Source: Diphasiastrum complanatum (taxonomy: Eukaryota > Streptophyta > Lycopodiopsida > Lycopodiales > Lycopodiaceae). Taken from it: 64,000 bases of DNA. Under the pieces are notes generated by a model. That model ran no database searches. It was not told the origin of the DNA and was given only the letters and a program-made list of their open reading frames with translations. Below are positions 34,129-45,600 of the stretch, piece after piece. A program made the translations under genes and the position numbers. Position 1 is the stretch's first letter. Every line of letters begins with the position of its first letter. The stretch is from positions 32,615,363 to 32,679,362 of the forward strand of contig CM055113.1 in the NCBI GenBank assembly GCA_029204225.1. Reading direction: 5' to 3'.

Positions 34129-34508
34129 TGTTGGTGACTAATGACCTTGAGAGGACCCAGACACTCTAATTGAGACATATGGAGTAGTGCATGTACGTGT
34201 GATTGATATAGGCAAGAGGTATGCATGAAGAGATGTGATCTATTTATAGTTGACCTGCATGAAAATTGCATGTAGTCATGCGCAGGATCCTACTCTCTAT
34301 ATATTGAAGTAGAGATTATCTTGTCGACAATTTTGATCTAGGTTACCTGTTGAGCTCTTCTCCTCTTGCTATCACATGGCATGGCTTAGGAGCTAGATCC
34401 AGGATTCTCCAAGAGGGATCTAGGATTGGTTGGGTGGTTTTTCTCCACTGTCTCTCTTATTGTGTTTTCCTATCCTCATCTTAGGAGTTTTGCCTAGTGA
34501 TCTTTACA
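34129..34508 (+). repeat. D-type LTR, copy 1
   Basis: About 380 bases from TGTTGGTGACTAATG to GATCTTTACA. It matches the reverse complement of the D-type LTRs at 47599-47967 and 54742-55095, including TAGAGTGTCTGGGTCCTCTC and the palindrome-like CTATAAATAG. The strand follows the PBS next to copy 2. Its right edge cuts into a copia C fragment. No target duplication is visible. Confidence 0.82.
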
Positions 34509-34790
34509 TCATCCATGTCGCGACTCTCCATCAATCTCTCAAGCCATTTGGAGCACTTCTTGTTAGGTGATCTACTTCTTGGTAAGAATGTGTCTCATAC
34601 CATCCTTTCCACTTGATGTGTCCAACTTCTCAGCATCCTCATCCTTGTAAATCCTAGATTCATCAAAGATAACATCACATCTAACACGGATTTTTCTTTC
34701 CAAAAAAACAAAGCATCGATAGCCCTTCACGCGATCACCATAACCTAAGAAGATACACTTCAAAGCTTTTACATCAAGCTTATTCCTATC
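34509..34790 (-). pseudogene. Copia C-family integrase C-terminal fragment
   Basis: On the minus strand it reads NKLDVKALKCIFLGYGDRV, KGYRC, RCDVIFDESR, EKLDTSSGKDG, then a match to the ERLLESRDMDD region of element C (26580-26620). It ends exactly at the D-type LTR. Confidence 0.85.
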
Positions 34791-36299
34791 TTCAATACTT
34801 GTAAAAATTCTCTTTTTCCTCTTTTTTTTGGTCGATTGCTACTCTTGGTTAAAAAGACAAAATTGACAAAAAAAAAATCACAACAAAACCATATAAGAAA
34901 ATACGGCACAAGTATAGCTTTCTTCACCATGATATACCCTAGTGATCGTAATGCTGAATAACATAATCAACATCTTAAGAAAAGTTGACAATCTGTAGTT
35001 AAAACTCATCTTAGTTGAACCATATGAGATTGAAATTAATCAACTTCCAAGCTTGTGCCAACTTTCAGCTAAAACTCATTCTAGTTGAAGAATATGGCAT
35101 TGAATTTAATGAACATCCAAATTTTTCCTAGCTGAATCTGGATTCAAAATTTACAAAAAAAAAGTTTGAGTGGTGGATTTTATAAAGCACTACATAGTAG
35201 CAAATCAAGCTGTAAGAGTTTCTATGACAACTTTTCAAATTAAAGTTTCTCTAATAGGACAAAGAATCATCCCAATTGGCCACAAGTCTAGGTGATAATG
35301 ACTATATTGTTCTATCAGTGAATAATTAATTCAATAGCAATCTAATCATATGGTAAAATGTTATGTTACAAAAAGACATTCATGTACAAAAGTTTTTGAT
35401 TAGATTAGTGGGCTGTAAACCATTTATTGATAGTCCTTGATATATCACTTAAATCAAAGTTGCAGAACAGCCATTAGCTTTTCGAGAGTGAATTTGCAAT
35501 TACAAGATAAGAAACCAAAGTTCAGAGAATGCTTGCATGCATGGTGGAGTAATATACAAGGTAAAAATGACGTAATGATACAAAGAAATCTTAATCTTAA
35601 AACAGTACAACGTCGACATCAACATTGATGAAAGAGTGTAGTAACAAGCTAACAAGACAGACGCATCAACATCTACATGATATGACTAGTCTCTTCAACC
35701 ATACACATACATGGTGAATTAACAGTTGAAAAAAAGATCCCGAAATGCATAGTTATAATAGTCTTTTTTGTCTGTGTTACATATAACTAGCTTTTTGTGC
35801 ACTTCTAAGAGGGACTAGTAAAGTCATTCAATTGGCTAGCATGCATTTACTCAAAGGATGTAGGTACAATTAGTGTGAAGCAATAATGCATGAAATATTG
35901 TGCACAGCACAGAGGAGAGTATGGATGTATATGTTATGAATATATAAAACAAGAAGTGAGGATGCATCACTACTGCTTCATGGAAAATAGCTCAACAGCA
36001 TGCACATATAAAAGTAGTAACATGACAATGCCACCTTGCATTAACATAACATTTTTCCCTGCTATATTTTGTGTGCATAATGATGACAAATGAGCTACAA
36101 TTCTGAAGGTTGGCCCACCAGCTGCTGTCGTGCAAGTGGTCGGGCTTTGAAAAAACATCATCATTTACTTCATAAGAGGGTGAAATCCAACAAATAATCA
36201 CCTTCCAGTGATCCCAAAGTCACCAGCACAGTTAAATGCTCTCCCGGATCTAATAAAACTGGTATCTCACCATAATTCAAGTGAATGCACTCCAAGCCT
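34791..36299. other. Kleisin 3' UTR and intergenic DNA
   Basis: This is downstream of the kleisin stop codon on the minus strand. An AATAAA (plus-strand TTTATT at 35423-35428) is a possible poly(A) signal, but the true 3' end is unknown. A degenerate 70-base direct repeat (CTAAAACTCATTCTAGTTGA) lies at about 34998-35130. No other gene is seen. Confidence 0.4.
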
Positions 36300-36623
36300 T
36301 CAGTTAGCAGTGATCAGAATGTCGCCATAGGCATTTTCTTGTTTTACAGATATAAAATTTCTAGTCTTGAGAACCTGTAGGATAGAACAAGTCCCTTTAG
36401 AAAGTATTCATCATATTTTGCAAAACCAAACTAAAAAAATGTTGTAGCTTGAAGGGGTACAGGAGAGCTTACCAATATCTCAAAAAACAATTGTGCAGCT
36501 CCTTGTTTTGTTTTTCCTTGCAGCATATTTTCTAATGAGAGCTGCATGACCGAAAAATTCTCTGAATCCTTCGTACTATGCTTCATTCCTTCCAAAGTCA
36601 CCTGCAGTAATTGAGCAACTTCC
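36300..36623 (-). CDS. RAD21: Kleisin winged-helix exons (last two)
   Basis: Exon 36623-36473 (acceptor TTTTGCAG, donor GTAAGC) and exon 36374-36300 (acceptor CCTACAG, stop TGA). Together they read EVAQLLQ, LSLENMLQGKTKQGAAQLFF, EILVLKTRNFISVKQ, NAYGDILITAN. These are the residues that contact the SMC1 head in known RAD21 structures. This is the strongest family evidence in the gene. Confidence 0.9.
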
Positions 36624-39600
36624 CTGCAAAATCACCATAAATGGTATATCCAGAATAAACAAACCTTGTCTGCTCTCACAAGATTTGGAAACAAATAGGG
36701 CCTCAAGTTCAAGCGAAGTTATACAAAAGAACCTCGCATTGAATCTTCACAAGAGTTCATGCCTGGAAAAAAGCCATCTTATGAGACCAATTACATCCAA
36801 GGCATTGTTCCATTTTGATAAACATGGCAAGTCAAATCATAAACCACAGGCAGATATGTCAATAATACCTCATAGAACAGTTAGAGCCCAAGACAGTACC
36901 GACATTTGATTCTCAGTTTACAAAACATTCCTTATTTGACTCTGCCGGCAGCCACCTACAAGCCAGCTTCATCACCATCTTAGAATTATTTTCAGGCTAC
37001 ACAGCTCCACTTATACTATACATCATTCTATCATCACCATTTTACATAGTCAATCTACTGAAATTGAGAGTAGAGATTAGTCTAGTTGATCTGTTAGATT
37101 TGATACGTTATTTATTTGTTTTGATTTTGGAGACATTCTTATGCTCCATTTGGACTTATCACAGTTGAAATGTACTTACTTGGTCTTATGTGCTTCTTTT
37201 GGCACCACAAAGACAATAATAAAACCTCTTCTTCTGTTTTTTCTCTCTTTAACTGCCATCGCTCCCATGGCCGCCACAAAACTAGAGGAAAAATTGCTAG
37301 ATAGCTCAATGGTTGGCACCATTGGGTAGTTCTGCTAGCCTCCATCTAAGTGCCACCATGTTTCCATCACCTTGCTGCCACACCTTGCTGCCATTGGTTA
37401 CCGTTGCTACCCTACAAAATTCCCTTGGTTGTCTTTGATTCTTGGTAAGAACAGGCTGAACCTGCTGTGCAGGCAAGTACTGACCTGAGACTTATCTGCT
37501 GATCTGAGACTTGCCTGTGGTTCTTGGCTTGAGACCGAAGGGACCTGTCTGCTGACCTAAGACCTGAAATTGGAGACCTAATTGCTGAGCTGAGATAAAC
37601 TGTCTACTCAGTTGCATCCATTTCCGGTTTCAGGTAAGCCACCACTTATGGAATTGTACTCTCCTACTAGTAGCCCATCTATCATCAGCATAAGCACAAC
37701 TCTGGAGCAAGTTTCCAAACGAATGGAAGACTTGAATCATGAATGGGAATCCAAATGTGCCTTGATGGATTCAATAAATGAGGAAATTAAAGGTTTGAAA
37801 GCAAGGATCCATATTCTTGATAGAGAAAACATGGAAATTTGTTCTGATACCTTTGATAGTAGGAGGAACACTCTCAAACTGAGGGTCAAGCTGAAGACCA
37901 CGAAGATCTTCGTGGACCATGATGATCTCACATCCATCCAAGTTCTGGAACAGAAAAAGGCTATCCAAGAGGAGAGAGATTAGGGTAAGTGGGTACTTTT
38001 TCAGGATGGTCTACCTATCTTTACAGAGAGGTGATCCCCACCTACTACCATTACATAGGGGCGTGGGACCTTAAGGCGTAACAATGCCTTGAGGTCCCAA
38101 CTCCTTAAGATAGGATTGTGGGACTGTAAATGCTATTCATTCCTCTACTACAGTTGGAAACCTATGAGACTGTATAGACCAGCGAGATATATTGTTCTTT
38201 ACAAAGACTCACGAGAGCCGTGTGAGAGATTTACCCACTTTTCTAAGTTTTGTGTTCCAAGAGCAAATGAGATCACAGAGCCTGCAAGGGTTCAGGAGGT
38301 ATCCCATGCATAGTTCCCAGGAAGTGTATGGAACTGTTCCTAGGAATGCATTCCGCACCGTTCCTAGGAACACGTTTAGCACGGTTAAAAAACATTTTTT
38401 TTCCATAATAGCTTTCACGTGAGTAAATCTATTTAAAAATCATTACATCATTTTTTGGGGGCTAAAAAAGGGTTTATATTCTTGTTCCTATTCGTGTTTT
38501 TGTGAGGAGATCTCAACTCCAGAACCACTGACAAACAGATGCTATTTCATGATTCAGAGAGTGATCCCTTGCGCATTGCTCTAGATCTGATGGACTTACG
38601 GACTTCTCATTCCCCTTCCTATTTGGCCATTCCTTCATGTTCTTTAATAGGGGCGTGGTCACCAATCTCTGCCCGCCGCCCCCCCCCCCCCCCCCCCCCA
38701 CTCCACACACTGTTGTCAGTTTGAAAATCTATATTGCTGCAATATAGATTCAAAATCAGCCATTGATGTCTAGCGCACTCTAAAACCTGCTAAAAGCAGC
38801 TATAGATACTGTAACACACTCCTCTATCTTGCTTTTGTGTTCTAGAATTGGAAAGAGACTTCTCAATGCTTGGAAAGTGCTCATACCAACTCCTCAATAG
38901 TTATAGCAGATCATGCAATAAAAGATAACAGAACAGTAAAGCATCATTACCTGATGGCATCATCTCAAGCATTTAATAGAACTTGATTGAGTTTTATACA
39001 TGAAAAACATACTCTTTTTAAAAACACATACCTAGTTTGAACAGACCAACCGCTAATATTGTGGTCCCCCACATCATTCTCCTCAACAAAGTTTCCAGCC
39101 TCTACAACATATCAAAGATGAGTTGTTATCAATATTAGATGGCGTAGCAACTCTGCACTTTATTGTCAAAGCTTGTTGATATCCTTAGCACTCTCCATAT
39201 ATACATCTCCATCTCTTAGCAGAGTTGCTAATTTGCTGTAATAAAAGAGTCACGAATTGTAAACTAGATGGAAGTTTTCATCAGATACAAAAAATGTTCA
39301 AACACCAGATTCTTCAAAGTTGATGATAAGAAGAGCGCATTACTGACATAAAACTTGTAAATACTCCTAAAACTGATAGTGCAAACTTCAAAGAACAATT
39401 TTGACAATCTAATCGCAATAATACCTTCCTCGGGAGAATACAAAGAGCTGAGACCCTGCAACTATGAACAAGAGCTAAAGTTAGGTTAAACGTGTGTAGC
39501 TGGCTCACTATGAGAGGACGTACATAGAGAAAAATTCCTTTCACAACTAAACAGCCAACCTATTGTACTCACATGCAAACCAGTTTTTTCAGCCATGAGC

Positions 39601-42600
39601 AGGCTATCATTTGAACTTACAGTAACTGACACAGTCTCTGCTTCCACAGGTGGTGTTGGCTGTTCTACTGCACACTTTTCCCACTCCATGGTTTTAGAGT
39701 ATGCATTTGAATTTTTTCCAGTATCTTGGCCATCACATACTTCTATAGCTTCACTTGATTGGATATCAGTACCTACAACTTCACTTGATTGTGTATCAGT
39801 ACCTCTAGTTTCAGTCCTAAACATCAGTGCCTGGTCAAGACATTGTATAGCTTCGGTTTTGCCATCTGCATGTACAAATATCTCTTAAAATCTGCTTGTA
39901 CATAAAGACAAGAATGAACATCTAGCAACATCAAAACTAGGATAACTTCTGAACGTAGCGAAAAATCCCATGCAAATTCAACTTCAAAGTATTCATCCAC
40001 AAGTTCTTAGAACATCAACCCTGCATAGCACACTACATGCTACAACATAAATCCCTACTGAGATAATCACGTCCAAGAGTAAGTGGATTTGGTTCAACAT
40101 GCCGAGTTTCTGTCACTTATCCAGAGGTGAAGGCCAGACTCAGCCATCCAGAAGGATAGCACTACAGAGAACACCAATAAGATGGTTGTGTCGTCAACTC
40201 GACAAAGTGTTGTTAATAAGACACGACATAGTAGTATAAATGAACATGGTTGACACTACCAACCTTGTAACTTGTTCATGGCTATTTCCTCCTGTTCAGC
40301 AGTTGGCCTTTCTTGTTGATTATTTCCCTTAGGTGGAGTTGTCTTTCCGGAAGGAGATCTGCATACCTCCATGCTTGAACCCCCTTCAACATCTATATCC
40401 ATACATCCAGTAGCTGAATCAGTGTAGTGCTGTAAGTTTTCAAAATCGACAGCAACTTCTCCTTGGATTGAGTGACAACGGAGTAGGGCCTTTTTCTTGG
40501 ATGAACCTGTGTCAGTTCTACCATGAACTTTCCCCCAGCTGCAATTCAGTATTCGATGATAGAACCTTTCTAGTTCATGACATAGTCCTGCAAGTAGGAA
40601 AAGCATGTCATAACTCCAAATAGTTGGGTGAACCGGAAAAGACAATCTACAGCTAGATTTTATGGGAATGCATTGTACGTACGCTGCTAGAACCAGAATC
40701 CTTACTTGACAGAAGTAATATGTGGATCCAATGCTACAATCACCTAACTACGACTTTAGATCAGTATATTGGGTCTTAAGAGAAAAGTAAGATATTACAT
40801 CAAAATTAAGGTTACACCAGCGCATTACCAAGAAGAAGGATGCATGGCATGTTAAAATACGAAAAAAGTTTTAACAGAAGCACTCACGACCTGAAAGAAT
40901 AAGACAGGACAGTCTTCTACAAACAGTAGGGTGTGAGAACCATTGTATTCGACTCACAAAAAGGAACTTGCTTAGGTTCATATAATAGATATAGGAGGAG
41001 AAACTTTCATAAAAAGCATAACTGTAATCAACATCAAAGAGAATGCAACCATGAATAGAAAGCTTTGAAAAGGTTTCTTCTGTGTGAGTAAGCTTTTCTG
41101 GCATCCGGCTTTCATTCCAACACGTGTCAAGCTTCCTCCTGACTTTCCGAACTCTTTGATCATCACATGTACCTGGAAGCTTTCTCCTGATGATTCTACA
41201 AGCAATTTCAAGAACAACTTAAAGGTCTTTTGTAGAAGATCATGAGCATATAGCAGTTTTTTTTATTTCCTGCAATATTTGAAAGCATCAATAACAGTTT
41301 GAAAGCATATAGCAGTTTTTTTTATTGCCTGCAATAACAGTGCACATTTGATAAAAAATGGTCAGATACGTGGACAAGCTGTAGCTTTACGCTTTCCTTT
41401 TCACTACAAGGATGCAAAAGAGATGCCAGATAATGTGCTGAACTACCAGAACAAGCAGAAGCACCTCTGAGAGTTTCAGTATGTAATTTTGTTGATGAGT
41501 GTCCCAGAGAAATGTACTAGTGGCTCACAATCTGAAACAGGTTGACAAAATCTTGCATGGCAAGCTGTCATATTGTTTACGATCAGATATAAGCTATAAC
41601 TGCACGGTTCATTTTAGTTCTTATTCTGTCCAATGAGATAGACAGGAATCCCAAAACTTACCCTTGCGGAGAATCACAATCAGATTGCAAGGTGATTGCT
41701 TCATCAATAATAAATTTGCTTTTAATGCCAAGGGAATGCCCGTCAACATCTGTACCCATAAATCCCGTGGCCGAATCACTGTAGTGCTGTAAGTTTTCAA
41801 ATTCACCAGTATCTGCTCCTTGAAGTGTGTGGCAATGGATTAAGGTCTTTTTCTTAGATGCCCTTGTATAAGTTCTATCAAGGGCTTTCCCCCAGCTGCA
41901 ATTTAGTATTTGGTAATAGAACCTCTCCAGATCACCACATAATCCTGCAAATAGAAGTGTGTCATAACAAACTGTTGTTAGGTGAACCAGGAAAAACAAT
42001 TTACAGCTTGAGAGTATGGAAGTGTATGACCCATATCCTACCTAACCTGATTTGACAGAAATAATACGTGGATCCAGTGTAACAATCACCATACAGTGTT
42101 AGATCAGTGTATTAAGTCTTAAGGCAAATGCAGGATATCACATCAAAGCTTTGGTTACACCACACAGTAGCACGAAGAAGGATGCATGGCACATAAAGGT
42201 ACGGCAACAGTTTTAGCAAAAGCAATCACAGTCTGAAAGAGTAGGGACAGTTCAAATACTAGCGTGTAAAAACCATTATGAAAGTCTTTGTAACTTTCTA
42301 TATGTTGTCAAAAAACTATCAGAAAATCATGACTAAAATCAACATCAGAGAGAATGCGACCATGAATGGAAAGCTTTGAAAAGGCTTCCTCTGTATGAAT
42401 ACATTGTCCAGGCATCCGGCTTCCAGTCCAGCAAGTGTCAAGCTTCCTCCTGACTTTCCAAACTCTTGGATCATCACATGTACCTAGAAACTCCCTCCTG
42501 ATGATTTTACAAGCAATGTCGAGAACAAATCAAAGGTTTTCTGTAGAAGATCAAGAGCATATAGCAGTTTTTTTAATTCCTAAAATATTTGAAAGCAGCA

Positions 42601-45600
42601 ATAACAGCACAAACTTGATATGCTGACTACTAGAAAATGGTAAGATACACATATGGACGAGATACTTCTACATAACTTCATTTTCACTACAAGGATGTTT
42701 ACAAGACGCCAGATAGAAGGTGAATCACCAGAACAAGCAGAAACACCTCTGAGAACATCATGTAATTTTGTTGATGAATGTCTCAGAGAAATATGCAGTC
42801 TAATAGTGGCATGCAAATTGAGAGCGTATAGCAATGAATTTTGCATGCAAGCTGAGAAACTGTCAAAGATACAGATATAAGCTTTAGTTCCACAGACTTT
42901 TTATTTTAGTTTTTTTTCTCACACGAGGGAGCCAAAAATCCAAAAACATACCCTTGTGGAGAACAATGACATGATTGCGAGGAGTCTTCAAAAAATAATC
43001 TCCTTTTAAGGGACTTCGATGGAGAATTTGAAATGCCTGACGTTGGTGTATGCATTAGACTTGGTGCAACTTGCAAAGCAGGAGTACCGACTGCAAAGAA
43101 AACAGCACAGCTACTTTTAAAAGCATAGGAGAAGCAAACCTCAGAATTGCAACTTAAAATCTACAAATCAATTTCAGGTTCAAATTGGACTATAAGACAA
43201 GTGTGATATATGAACCGGTGACACCAAGCTTTAAAAAACACATCCCATCTAAACATGCAAAATTGAGGTTGAAGCGGCCAGGCTAAGCTCTTCAGACATC
43301 CATCTTCACAGTGGCAAAGCTTTTCAGACATTCATCTCCACATTGAGTTTGACATAGGTACTGACGTCTTCTACCAAAGACAATATCTACACAGCTTGAG
43401 GGATTGCCAGTGCTTCAAATGGAAATTCAAATCAATACTTAAAAATGATCAGTCAAGTGTTTGAAATTTTCCACATGAATGAGGTCACCAAGGTGAGCTT
43501 TGTGCTTCATCGGGATATAGAGTATCAAGTTTGAAAAACTTGATGAAGATACCTCATCTCTACAATAACAATGTAACATACAGCCTCAACATGGAAGACA
43601 GCATACCTGGAATAGAGACAGTTTCCTCAATCTGTAGTTAACCTAAAGTTGCAAACGTCAAGGGCACAACATGATGCATCATATGGTATGCCAGTCACAT
43701 TAACCTTCACATGAGAGTGGTGAGTGGAGCAATTAACTGGAACAAGAAGATTGAGTATAGAGAAAGAAGAGCAAAACATACTGTGACTGAACACCTGGTA
43801 AGCATCCACAAATAGTCAGCAGACTGACAGAATTCAATCAACTCTCAAAGATATGTTTCATGCATATTTTTGTGTACCATTGAAAATCCAGCTAGAGTAT
43901 CTACTTCATCAACATCGTTTTCCACCTCCGAATCGACCTTTTTGCCTTTTAGGGGGTTAGAATCAAGCTTGCTTGTAAAGAACTGCATAATTGGATTTAG
44001 GGATTTCAAAAGTAAAGTTTTTATTATTAGTTACAAGAAAATTTATTGTAGATAGGTCACACAATAGTCACTCTCTAATTTACAGTCAACTTCAATCATT
44101 TAGAATGTGATTCTGGATGAAATAGGTACAGATATTTTAAAAATTTCTTCTCAATTCTTGTGATTTGAGGAGAACTTGGAGAATCGTAGACTGGAAAAAG
44201 AAATTTACATGAAAAGCTTGAGTTCCTTTTGAGATATGTACTTTCCCATTTGACAATAGGTAGAACTTACTCAGATCTTTCAAATTTCAAAGGGGCGAGA
44301 TCGGATTTGAAGTTTGGAGGCTCAGAGAGAAAACGTGTTTTCTCAAATCTATGCTCTCTTGGGCTGATGGAGAAAGATATGTACTCACCGACCTCAAATT
44401 AAGCTTCTCAAGATGTGATAATGCTATGTTGAAGAGGGTGAGATCAAATGATGAAGGATGAGGCTCGGAGAGAGCAGTTTCAGTCAGATGTTTGAAACGC
44501 CTAAACCCTAAATCCAATTCGAATAGGATGAAAAGGTTTGAATCCATATCATGGTTCAAATCTCAATGAATCAACGAATCGAGAAACCATGTAAGTAATC
44601 GATTGTAGCCTGTGTGTCCACTAAGAAGTGTTCAACCTGTGTTAGAGATAATGTTCACATTGTTACCCTTAATATTGTTGTCCAGGATTAACTAGGATTA
44701 TTGGGCCATGCCTGTATGCTTACATTAGGGGCCTTTACTTATATTTAGTAAAGTCAAGTTAGACTCAAGTTCATGGTACTTGATTTGGAGCATAAGTTTT
44801 GCTATAGATAGGTGTTGGACGTTTTTCCCTTATATAGAGACATCAATTAGGCAATTGCTTGTATGTAGTGTCCAACATGTATGGCACATAGTTGGACTAC
44901 ATCTCATCAGTATGGTTCATCGTTGTTGTTTGTGTTCTCTTTCATGTGTATGACTATTATCTAACAACATTGGGAATCTTGTCTTGGATTTATGAGAGAG
45001 TAGATTTTCCTAACATAGTATCACAGCCAAGGACGATTCGAGAGAACAAGGGATACTCAACGAACGGGATCAATTCTCATATGCAGATTGATTCGACCAT
45101 CTTTGAGGAGAGGAGGTGGTGTCCCTGGAGGAGAAGATCAAGTGCTACAAGGAATCGAGCTATGCTGCAAGAGATTACAAAATCTGCCTCAGAGTTCAGA
45201 AGGACCAAAATTCGAGAGAAGTCATTTTGCTGCAAATTGTCGAATTTTTGTATTGCTGTTTGTGTTTTTTGCAGGTCCAGGTTACTAAGAGATCATGATC
45301 ATTGCTACAGATTTGTAATATCAGATCACTGGAAGTTGTTGAAGCTAGGCAGATTTTTGCTACCTACAGTTCACTGCTGAAAGATGCACGGTACGAACTC
45401 AGTTGCTGGAGGTTATTGCACGAAGATTCAAGATACATACCATAAGAGTCAGCCTGATTGCTGAGATTTGTATCATTGCTGGGAAGCAAATTGAAGAAGT
45501 TCAGGTTCAAGTTCAGATTCAAGAAGAAGGACCGTCAAGCTGTGCTGGAGTTATTACCAAGACAAAGGACCGTGATTATGACGGATCGTCAACAAATCGA

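Larger units (their letters stand above)
40264..42506. repeat. Tandem genomic duplication of about 1.3 kb
   Basis: Exons 42497-42361 and 41195-41050 are offset by 1311 bases, and exons 41944-41662 and 40587-40264 by 1357. The introns also match (GAAGAAGGATGCATGGCA at 40831 and 42175; CATATAGCAGTTTTTTT at 41308 and 42549). The event was therefore a genomic tandem duplication, not a reinserted transcript. Confidence 0.85.
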
